This document shows positions 42,270 through 51,300 of a stretch of 64,000 bases of DNA, one piece after another (position 1 is the first letter of the stretch; every line of letters starts with the position of its first letter). The notes under the pieces are model-generated. The model saw only the letters and a list, made by a program, of their open reading frames with translations. It did not search any database and was not told where the DNA came from. Location: IMG/VR virus record IMGVR_UViG_3300035703_000012, positions 104,797 to 168,796 of that record; one strand, 5' to 3'. The translations under genes and the position numbers were made by a program. Source of the DNA: a virus.

Positions 42270-42659
42270 ATGCCCGCACCCAACCCCAAGCGCGACAAGG
42301 TGCTCAAGTACCTGCGGCAGTCGTTTCCCTACAAGGACGCGCTGACCAGCTGGGACGGCCGCGTGTACCCGTACGAGCTGGTGCGCGAAGCCGTCTACAA
42401 CCTGCGCGACAACGGCCCCGAGTTCTTGCGGGTGCTGCACTACTACCTGTTCACGCCGCTCTCGCGCACGCGCATCGCCGAGGAGGTCTGCTACGACGCG
42501 AGCACCGTCAAGCGGAAGCTCGACATCGCCGCCGACCACATCATGCAGTACCTGGAGCACCACGACCTGCCCACCCACGCGCTCTTCGAGGTGCGGGATC
42601 CCGACAGCCGCGAGGTGGAACAGCGGCGCTTTCCCAAGACCTTCCACACCCTCATCTGA
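42270..42659 (+). CDS. Sigma-region-4/ArpU-like HTH protein
   Basis: This is a 129-residue protein. Residues about 55-90, LRVLHYYLFTPLSRTRIAEEVCYDASTVKRKL, resemble the helix-turn-helix of sigma70 region 4 and of phage late-gene activators (RinA/ArpU type). The N-terminal part is basic and Tyr-rich. It could switch on late genes. The family call is tentative. GGAGGAG lies before the ATG. The stop overlaps the next tiny gene. Confidence 0.6.
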   Translation: MPAPNPKRDKVLKYLRQSFPYKDALTSWDGRVYPYELVREAVYNLRDNGPEFLRVLHYYLFTPLSRTRIAEEVCYDASTVKRKLDIAADHIMQYLEHHDLPTHALFEVRDPDSREVEQRRFPKTFHTLI

Positions 42660-42736
42660 TGCCCAGTACCTTCACCTGGTGGGATGTCATCCTCGTGGTG
42701 ACCCTGCTGGGGGTGCTGGTGTCCGAACAGCTCTAG
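42659..42736 (+). CDS. 25-residue single-pass membrane peptide
   Basis: A tiny frame starts by TGATG overlap with the HTH gene and reads MPSTFTWWDVILVVTLLGVL and five more residues. It is almost entirely one hydrophobic helix, with a Trp pair near the start and a Glu near the end. It has no ribosome site of its own, so it would depend on coupling. The product type resembles small phage membrane peptides that modulate host enzymes or lysis. It may also be a chance frame. Confidence 0.45.
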   Translation: MPSTFTWWDVILVVTLLGVLVSEQL

Positions 42737-42746
42737 CGGCGTGCTT

Positions 42747-43349
42747 ATGGACCATGTAGACGACTTTGCCGACCTTCCCATCGCGGACCTCGCCGAGCAG
42801 CCCATGCAGCTCGACGCGCAGCAGCACCGCAACCAGAAGTTCCTGGAGCTGGCCCAGGGCCTGCGCCAGCTGCCGCTGGGCAAGGGCCGGCAGGTCGCCA
42901 AGCTGGCGCAAACAGGCCAGAGCCTGCCCGTCATCGCGGAGAAGGTCGACAAGCCCATCGAGGAGGTCGCCCCGCTGGTCAAGGCCGTGAAGGCCCTGCC
43001 GGCCGAGGAGCAGCGGCCCTTCGCCGCCTTCGTCGGTCAGGCCGACCGCTCGGTCTTCGACCTCGAGCAGGGCTTGCAGGTGCTGCACGACGAGCTGGCC
43101 GCCATGCTCAAGCTCGTGGAGCACAACGATGAAATCAAGCTTCAGACCATCGCGGAGATGCGCCAGCTCTTCAAGCTGGCCAAGGACGTGATGCGGGACG
43201 CCACCTACCTCGAGCGCATCAAGAAGCGCCACGAGGAGGACATGGCCCTGGTCTTGCAGCACCTCGACCGCCTCAACCCCGAGGTGGCCGCGGAGCTGTT
43301 CAAGGCGCTGGAGGCTGAACGTGCCAAACGCAAGCTGCTAGGAGGTTGA
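42747..43349 (+). CDS. Unknown 200-residue coiled-coil-like protein
   Basis: The start could be the ATG at 42747 or the GTG at 42741; neither has a clear ribosome site. The acidic N-terminus (DHVDDFADLPIADLAEQ) is followed by a ParB-like-looking repeat GKGRQVAKLAQTGQSLPVIAEKVDKPIEEV, which may be a helix-turn-helix. Long charged helices follow to the end. No definite family. It is immediately followed by a phage protein of a recurring type. Confidence 0.55.
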   Translation: MDHVDDFADLPIADLAEQPMQLDAQQHRNQKFLELAQGLRQLPLGKGRQVAKLAQTGQSLPVIAEKVDKPIEEVAPLVKAVKALPAEEQRPFAAFVGQADRSVFDLEQGLQVLHDELAAMLKLVEHNDEIKLQTIAEMRQLFKLAKDVMRDATYLERIKKRHEEDMALVLQHLDRLNPEVAAELFKALEAERAKRKLLGG

Positions 43350-43351
43350 CC

Positions 43352-44221
43352 ATGGCGGTGCTCAAGGCCGCGGAGCGCAACGCGCTCCCGGAGGACCAGT
43401 TTCTCATGCCCGAGGAGCGCAAGCTCCCCGTCCACGATCGCGGCCACTGGATGTCCGCGCGCGGGCGCATCTTCAACGTGAAAGGAATCTCGGCCGCCCG
43501 GCGCAAGCAGCTCATCGCCCGCTGGGAAGAGCGCGGGCGCGAGAAGGGCTGGCTCAAGACCGAGACGCTCTCGGACATGCCGCACGAGGGCCACGCCCTG
43601 ACGGGCCTGTGGTACGACTACGTGCTGGCGGTCGACATGTTCCACCACATCGAGGAGCTCGAAGAGCTGGTCGAAGAGGGCATGCACTGCGCCTGCACGC
43701 CGGAGCTGCAGGCCGCCTTGCCCGAGCTCTACGCCTCGATCGAGCAGGTCGAAGCCAAGCTGCTGGGCTGGCTGGAAGCCTGGGGCGACGCCTTGATGCA
43801 GCAGCCTGCCCCGACAGCGGAGAACCCCTGGCTCGAGCGCGCCGTGGCTTTGGCCGAGGACGGCTACCACATGCTGGCGGACTTCACGCGCAAGCCCGTG
43901 GGGCTGACGCCGCCTCCGGCGGCCCGCAAGGCCTTCGCCCGGGGCCTCAAGCTCTACGAGGAAGGCCGCGGCGGCGACGGCCTGCAGCCGGCCACCATCC
44001 GCTGGGCGCGCAAGGTCGTCGCGGGCGAGGCCCTCACGGAGGAGAAGCTCCGCAAGATGAACGCCTGGTTCGCCCGGCATGCCGTCGACAAGAGACCCGG
44101 CTGGGACAAGGCCGGCGAGGAGACGCCCGGCTTCGTGGCCTGGCTGCTCTGGGGTGGGGACGCGGCCCGCGACTGGGCCAAGCGCAAGGTCGACGAGCTT
44201 GACCGGCTGGTGGGGGCCTGA
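43352..44221 (+). CDS. Phage protein with DUF6582-like N-terminus and ARHxVDK..GW..LWGGD C-terminus
   Basis: This is a 289-residue protein. Its N-terminus (ALPEDQFLMPEERKLPVHDRGHWMSARGRIFNV) resembles DUF6582. Its C-terminus has RGLKLYEEGRGGDGL, MNAWFARHAVDKRPGW and AWLLWGGDAARDWAKRKVDEL. This end recurs in many phage proteins, often near head or maturation genes, and its function is unknown. An acidic helical region joins them. The ATG at 43352 follows GGAGG. Both domain links are from memory of the motif patterns. Confidence 0.6.
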   Translation: MAVLKAAERNALPEDQFLMPEERKLPVHDRGHWMSARGRIFNVKGISAARRKQLIARWEERGREKGWLKTETLSDMPHEGHALTGLWYDYVLAVDMFHHIEELEELVEEGMHCACTPELQAALPELYASIEQVEAKLLGWLEAWGDALMQQPAPTAENPWLERAVALAEDGYHMLADFTRKPVGLTPPPAARKAFARGLKLYEEGRGGDGLQPATIRWARKVVAGEALTEEKLRKMNAWFARHAVDKRPGWDKAGEETPGFVAWLLWGGDAARDWAKRKVDELDRLVGA

Positions 44222-44224
44222 GCC

Positions 44225-44617
44225 ATGAAAGCAGCACTTTGGGATGAGGCCCTCGCCAACACGGCCTTCCGGCACGTGCTGGCCACGGGCGAGTCGTTGC
44301 AGGTGGTCTTGATGAGCCTGCCGCCGGGTGAGACTATCGGACACGAAACGCACCCCACCGACCAGCTGCTGATCGTGGCCGGCGGTGAAGCCCGCTTCCG
44401 GGTGGCCGAGCAGGAGGGGTCGCTCAAGATGGGCGACAGCCTCTTCGTGCCGGGTGGCGTCGCGCACAACGTGCAGGCCGCCGGCGAGAAGGAGCTGCAG
44501 CTCATCAGCGTCTACGCGCCGCCCGAGCACGCGCTCGACACGCACGAGGGCACCAAAGAAGAGGCCGAGCAGCACAGCGATCGCCTCAACCCCTGGATGA
44601 AGCGCCTGCCGGGCTGA
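44225..44617 (+). CDS. Cupin-domain protein
   Basis: This is a 130-residue protein with the two cupin motifs: G(E)TIGHETHPTDQLLIVAGGEARF near 38-60 and GDSLFVPGGVAHNVQAAG near 75-90. Three His and a Glu in metal-site positions suggest an active metal cupin. The substrate is unknown. The gene follows its upstream neighbour by three bases. Cupins are rare in phages and may modify sugars or small molecules; the context gives no substrate. Confidence 0.75.
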   Translation: MKAALWDEALANTAFRHVLATGESLQVVLMSLPPGETIGHETHPTDQLLIVAGGEARFRVAEQEGSLKMGDSLFVPGGVAHNVQAAGEKELQLISVYAPPEHALDTHEGTKEEAEQHSDRLNPWMKRLPG

Positions 44618-44637
44618 CACCCAGTACAGCTCCACGC

Positions 44638-44676
44638 CAACGACACCCCTGGCCTGCGCCGGGGGTGTTGTCGTTG
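44638..44676 (+). terminator. Long hairpin after the cupin gene
   Basis: CAACGACACCCC at 44638-44649 pairs with GGGG..TGTCGTTG ending at 44676, with a three-base bulge. A palindrome AGGTTAACCT follows at 44677-44686. There is no T-run, so termination may need Rho. The remaining gap to 44736 is AT-rich and probably carries the promoter for the membrane protein. Confidence 0.5.
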
Positions 44677-44736
44677 AGGTTAACCTGTTGGCGCGCATGG
44701 GAAAGTAAACTTTAGAAAACTCGAAAGAGGTGTTGC

Positions 44737-45354
44737 GTGAGCTGTGCAAGTAATGTCAAGTTCAACTTTTCTATTTTTGTAGCTGGACTTTTTTCACCTG
44801 TGTACTTGGTGGTCAGCCAATTTATGACATTTATAGTGCCGTCAGGGATAATGTTTACTTTTTTGTTTCTTCTAAACGCTTTAAGCCTTGGAGTCTTTTC
44901 TGACTTATTTATTTTCGCAATAGAATTATTAATAGACTCTTTTCAAACCCAAAAAACTCTTAATTGTTTGCTGGGGTTTTTTGGGATTCTGATCGGCTCA
45001 TTTGGTGCACTTTTTTGGTTTGATGAAAGTGATCCGCGTAAAATTCCTGAAATCACTGAAAATCGCTTCAGTTTTTTGGCGGGAGCTGCAATTGGTATTG
45101 GTGCAAGCTTGGTGGTTTATTGTTATCTCATAGACCGCATCTGGTCTAGATCAATTTTTACAAGCAATAACCCCGGTATGCTCCTGCTAATCCAGCTGTG
45201 GCCGTTGGCCTGCGTGCTGTACGCAATACTTTGCTACAACAGAGTGTGGCTCGGTCACTGGAACGCGACAATCGAAGGGCCTGCTGTTTTACAGACGCCT
45301 GAGCAAGCAGTATCTTCTACGCGCAGTGCCCGCGGGCCTGAAACTCGTGGATGA
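44737..45354 (+). CDS. AT-rich membrane protein, probably acquired
   Basis: This is a 205-residue protein with about five hydrophobic segments (residues roughly 10-30, 35-65, 78-95, 112-132 and 148-168), so an inner-membrane protein. Its DNA is far AT-richer than everything around it, with runs of T and A, which suggests recent transfer. The GTG start follows AAAGAGG. It has no operon partners and runs tail-to-tail into the giant gene with a 38-base overlap, so its last dozen residues are read antisense to that gene. A superinfection-exclusion or other moron role is a guess. Confidence 0.65.
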   Translation: MSCASNVKFNFSIFVAGLFSPVYLVVSQFMTFIVPSGIMFTFLFLLNALSLGVFSDLFIFAIELLIDSFQTQKTLNCLLGFFGILIGSFGALFWFDESDPRKIPEITENRFSFLAGAAIGIGASLVVYCYLIDRIWSRSIFTSNNPGMLLLIQLWPLACVLYAILCYNRVWLGHWNATIEGPAVLQTPEQAVSSTRSARGPETRG

Positions 45355-48300
45355 ACGGGTCCGGCGCGTCGCTGCGGCCCGGCGCCTTGGTCGGGTCGAT
45401 CAAGCAATCGGGCAGCCAGCCCTCGAACGCGTGGTACGTCACCTCCAGGATGTTGTCGCGCAAGCTGGCCGACACCTGGCTGGGTTTTTTGGGCCTCGGC
45501 TTGTGAGGATCCACCGCGGGGGCGGGCGCCACGGGCGCAGGCTGGCTCACGGTGGCCTTGCCACGCACCTCCACGCGGCTGGGGCGTCGCGCGGGCTTCG
45601 CCGCGCCGGCCTGGGCCCGGCGGTGCAGGCGCACCACCTCGCTGGTCAACGGCCGAACGGGTTCTTCGGGGTTGGCGTGCTCGGGCTTGGACTTGCTCCG
45701 GGTGGTTGCGGCGTGCGCCGGCTTCACGCCCAGCGCCAGGTCCAGCACGCTCTCGAACGCCACCTGCACGCCGAACAGACCCTGCTGGGCCTGGGTGGTG
45801 CGCGCCACCCGCGGTGCGGCGCTCTGCTGGGCCGGCTGGGCCGGCTGGGCGGACTGCCGACGCAAAAAGTGGTAGAACCCGAGCGTCTTCAGGTTGTGCA
45901 GGCGGTTTTCCTCGTAGCGGCCGATGTCCTCGTCTCTCTTCACGGCGTTGGGGCCCGCGTTGTACTTCGCCAGCGAGAGCGCCACGTTGCCGCGGGTGGC
46001 CCGCATGATGCTCGCCAGGTAGCGCGCGCCCGTGTAGACGTTGCGCTCCGGGTCGTACGGGTCGCGACCGACGCCGTAGGCCGCGCCGGTGCTGGGCATC
46101 AGCTGCATCAAGCCTTGCGCACCGGCCGGACTCAGCGAACGGGCGTTGCCCTCCGACTCGGTGAGCATTAGGGCCTTGAGCAGGCGCCAGTCGAGGCCGT
46201 TGTCCTTGGCTGCACGCTGCAACAGCCCGTCCCAGTCGTTCATGCTGCTGGCGAGCTTGACCTCGCGCGGCGTCAGCGGACGGCCCACCCTGTTGCCCGT
46301 GGGCGATGCCCCCGTCACCGTGGGGTTCTGCATCGTCTGGAAGAATGGCGACTGGCTGGGGTCCATCCGCTGCCAGACCTTGCCCACGAGCTTGTCCACC
46401 ATCACGTGGGCGTGCGCCCCGGTCGACTTGCCGGTGGAGCCCATCAGGCCCAGCACCTGGCCCCTGCGCACCTCCTGACCGACCTCCACGGTGCGGCTGT
46501 CCTGCATGTGCGCCACCGACACGCGGAAGCGCTCTCCGCCTGACGTCGTTTCGATCGTCACCATGTGGCCGTAGCCGCCTGCCCAGCCCGCTTCCACGAT
46601 CTTGCCGTCCCCGACGGCCAAGATGCGTGCGTCGCGCGGGTTCTCGGGCACCATGTCAAGGGCTAAGTGAGGCTTGTGCACGTGGTCGAGCGGGTGGTAG
46701 CGCATGCCGTAGCCGCTCGTGATGATCGCCCGGCTGGTGAACAGACCGCCGCCCGGCAACACCTCGCCCGGCGTCAGCGTGGGGCCGCCCCCGGCGGCCG
46801 ATGCGGCCGCAGACCGCCCTTGCGGGCTCTCCCCGAAGCGCAAGATGCTGCCGAGCATGTTCATCAGCCGCGGGGCAAAGGCCCCCGGCACGGCCCCCAG
46901 GCCGGTGGCGTCGCCATCCCGGTTGCGGATGGTCTTGCCGCCGAGATCCTCGCGGTGGCGCAGCTTGGGGCGCTTGCTCTCGTCGATGCGCACGGAAGGC
47001 TGGCTCGTGATGGGGTTGCCGCTGCTGTCGAGATGCCCCCAGTGCACGGGCTTGTTCTCGTCGATCATGGCGTAGGCCCGCTGCAGCGCCTCGGCCCGCA
47101 AGGCCAGCATCGCATCCGTGCCCGCGCCCACCGTGGAGAGCGAGGCAAACTGCCGATAGCTCTCGCCGTAGGGCGACACCGCGCTGCTCATGTGCGTGTC
47201 CGTCGGGAAGCTCGGCCGGTTGTCGAGCATCTCGCTCGGCAGCAGGTGGTTGAGCAGCGCCATCGGGTTCATCGACTTGGCAATCTGCTGCTGCTGCGTG
47301 TACTGCTCGTAGATGGCGTCTTGCATGTGCCCGAGGAACACGGGCGACATCCGTGCAAAGGCGTACCCGCTGCCGGGAGGCGCGTCGGCGGCCGGCATCC
47401 GCCAGGCGCTCGCGTTGGTCGAGGGGCTGAGAAAGCCCGTGGCCTCGCCCGGGCTGTAGAGCTGGTGCACCGCCGGCGACGTCGTCGCGTCCCGGTAGCC
47501 GACGTAGTCGATGAACCAGCGCACCGTGGACTTGATGAACCCCGGGCTGACAAAGCCCAGGGCCGCGCCTGCACTGGCACCCGCCAAGCCGGCGGCACCG
47601 ATGGCCCACAGCGGCTGGGTCATGAAGGCGGCGGCTCCCAGGCCCAGGATTCCCAGCGTGCCTGCGGCCAGGCTCATGGCCCAGCCGCGGTCTTCCGCCA
47701 GCTCCGAGCCCGTGCGCGGCTGCCTGGAGGCCTTCTCGTACGCCCAGGTGTTCAGGGCGTTGAACGTGGCCGGCAACGCGTTGCCCAGCTGCGCCATCGC
47801 CCGTCCCGACCAGCTTTTCTGGCTTTCGGCCAGCTTTCGCGCAAGCTCGGGGTTGTCGGTGTTTTTGGAGTTGAGCAGGTAGTCCGCGCCGAAGCCCAGC
47901 AGCCCGCCGGCAACCGCACCCACCGCGATGCCGACGGGACCGGCCGCGGCACCCGCCATCGCAAACGAGAGCGCGAACGAGGTGGTCAATCCGAACCCGT
48001 AGTGGCTGGCGAGCATGCCCACGCCGATGGCGGCTGCGCCAAGCCCAAGTCCTAAAAACCCAGCAGCAACTGCGGCGCCGCCAAAAGCGGAGATCGTGAG
48101 TCCCAGCGCCTCGGCGCCGAAGATAAAGCTGCCTGCCACAGCCGAACCGGCCAGGCCGAGCGTGGCACCTTGCTGGCCGTAGTAGTGCGCGACCTCCGTG
48201 TCGAAGCCGCCAGCCACAAGGCCGCCCGCGTAAAAAGTCCCGTAACCCAGCAGCATGCTCGCACCCTGCACGAAGCCCGCCGTGCGCGCGCCGATGTAGC

Positions 48301-51300
48301 GCGTGTTGGCCCCCTGCTGGGCCGGCGTGCGCATGTTCTGCATGTCAAAGCGCGCCGAGATCGCGCTGTTCGTCACCGCAGGAACCCGGCCCGAGTTGGC
48401 CACGGACACGCGCAGCATCTCGGTGCCGCCTTGCAACAAGCTTGCCACCGCGCTTTCGGCCGCGATCATCCGCATTCCGTCGTTGCGGGTGCTCAGCGCG
48501 GTGCTGGCAGCCAGGTAGTTGGAGAACTCGTCGCGCTTCGAATCCACCGCCGCCAGCGCGCGCAGGCTGGCCATGCCCTTGGCCGCCATGTTGAGCTCGG
48601 TGTACAGGCTCAGCGCGTTGAAGTAGAAGCCGCCGCTCAGCAAATTGTCGCCGATGCCCGTGCCGACCGCCATGGCGTAACCGCGGCCCGTGAACAGGTC
48701 CTGCACGGCCTCGGTGACGGCGTCGCGTCCCACCGCAAACGCGCCGGGGCCGAACGAACGCGTGTTGATGTCGTTCAGGGTGCCGCGCAACGCGTTGACG
48801 CCCGCCTCGAGCCGCGTGGCGTCCAGCGGCGAGATGGTCCCGCCCGTGCTGTGGCTGCGCTCGTAAATGAGGTTGACCAGCGCCTCGAGCTGCCGCTGGT
48901 CGTTGGCGTCCAGGCCGTGGCTGCGCAGGTGCATCAAGACCGCGTTTTGCTCGGCCAGCGAAAACACCGCCACGGGCGTCAAAGACGATGCACCAACAGC
49001 CCCGCGCACGGAGTCGATCATCTGCCGGCTGTAGCTCGCAGCCGTCGTGCGGCTCAGGTAGGCGCGGTAGAAAGCACCGCCGTCGAAGTTCAAGAACCCG
49101 CCTTGCAGGGCACGGGCCGCCACGTCCAGCCAGCCGGCTGCCAGCATGTAGCCGCGCCCGCCCCCCAGCGTCACCACCAAACGGCTGCCGCCCGTGGCGT
49201 TCATGCCGGTGTAGCCGAGGCTCTCCACGATGTCGCCCGTGCGCGGCGTGGCGCCCCCGCCGGTGGTGAAGCCGCGGATGTTGCTCGCGTCTTCTTGGAA
49301 CGCCGTCAAGGCCCCGTCCAGGTAGGTCAGCACCTGCTGGCCGCTCACACCCGCCAGGCCGGGTGCGTGCGCGCTCAAGCTGGAGCCCAGGCTGGTGGCC
49401 AGGTCGTGGATGGTCATGGCGCTGAGGGCCGTGCGCATCTGCGCGGAGGTCTGTCCGGCCCCGACCTGGGTGGTCACCCAGCGCTGCAGCATGTCGCGCA
49501 GATCCGTCACGTTGGCCACGCGCTGGTTGATGCTTTCCGCGCCCCGGTAGCCGTGCTTGAACCAGCTGTCGAGCTCGGTCAGGGTGCTGTGGCGCAGGCT
49601 GTCGCTGGCCCGGATGCCGTCGAGCACGGGGTCGCCCAGCGGCAGGGGGGCCATCGCGGCCGTGCGGCGGTTGACATCGACAATCATGCGCTCGACGTGG
49701 CTGCCGAGCTCGCGCATCTGCCGGAGCCGGTTGTCCACCATGTTGATGAGGTCGTTGCCGCGGGGCGTGGAGCCTGTGGTGATGATGGCGCGCGGAAGCC
49801 GGCTGAGGTCCGTCGTGTGCAAGGCGTGCGTGAGGTTTCGCATAAAGCCCTGGTCCAGCACGGCGTTGGGCGTGAAGTGGTTCATGTGCACCGTTACAGG
49901 GGTGACGGCGCCTGCCGCGTTGATGGTGTTGAACGTGCGGGTCTGGCCCGCGCCTGCAGGATCCATGAAGTGCATGGCCGCCCCGCCGTAGGTGTAGAAC
50001 TGCGAACCGATGCGGTAGGTCCACAGCCGGCTGCTGGCCCTGTAAGCCGCCCACAGGCTTCCGTAGTTGACGGTGTGCCCGGCCTGCCGGCGTGCCACCG
50101 TGCTTGACGAAGGCGTGGTCGGCGCCAGGCCCATCGCGTTGGCGGAAGGATCCCAGCTCCAGGTCTGGTAGAAAAGGTTGCTTGCATCCGGGGCGTTGAA
50201 CAGGTTTGAGATGAACCGACCAGGTCGTGTGGTGGCGCCGCCGGCTGCGGCGATGCGCACGTTTCGTGCGTGGTACAACGCGTAGTAAGCCATCGCGCCG
50301 CTCACGGCCCCCATGAAGAGGCCGAACGCAGCCGGCAAGTTGGAGCCCTTGCTGCCGCCCATCAGCTCCTCGCGCGACAGGCCCACGGGGCGCATCATGT
50401 CGTTGCCGTTGCCGCTGATGCTGTACTCGTACTCCTCGAGATCGCCGCTGGCGTTGCCCGCCACCGACCGTGCGTTGAGGCGCAGGTCCTCGCTGAACTG
50501 CTTGCCAAACCCCATCGTGTAAGTGAAGAAGCCCTTGAGCAGCATGCCAGAAGGCTTGCCGGGCGCCATGTTCTCGTAGATGTTGGCCTCGCCCTGCGCG
50601 TTGCGGTGGTCGAAGTAGTTGAGCAACCGCCCGTTGTTGCCGTCGGCCGTGAAAAACGCCACCATGTATCGACGCCGGGCCAGCTCGGCCTGGGCCGCAG
50701 GCCCCATGGCGTCCAGCCCCATCTGCTCGTTGTAGAGGGCGCCGACCTTCAGGCTGATGGCCGGCCCGCGCACGAAGCGCTGGCGCGTGCGCACGGGGTT
50801 GCCCTGCCGGGCGACGCCCGCCACCTCCCGCACGGCCGCCACGTCTTGGTTGCGGTCCTTGACGTTCTGCTGGCCTTCGACCAGGGAGTACTGGAACACG
50901 CCCGCAATCAAGGACTTGAACAGCGAGTCCTGCGCGAAGACCGAGGTGTGACCCGATTCTTGCTGCTGCGAGGGGTTGAGCAGCGTGTAATCCTTGCCCC
51001 CGATGTTCTGCACGGAAGCACCGAGGCTGCTGGTGCCGGCGAACAGCGTGGTCGCCAGGGTGTAGTAGTAGCCCAGGGAGGTTGTGAGGCTGTAGGCGAG
51101 CTGGCTGCCGAGAACCGCCAGAGGTTCGCCCGAGTGGGCCTTTTCCCAGACCGTGGCGCGAACAGCATCCGGAAAAAACGCGTCTTCCTGGCGGAAGCGC
51201 ATCATTTCCTCTTGAGGCTGGCTCGGCAGGCGGATGCCGAGAATCTGCGTGACGAAGTGTCGCGCGAGCCCGTGCGTGAAGTGGTTGCGAACAGGCGCCA

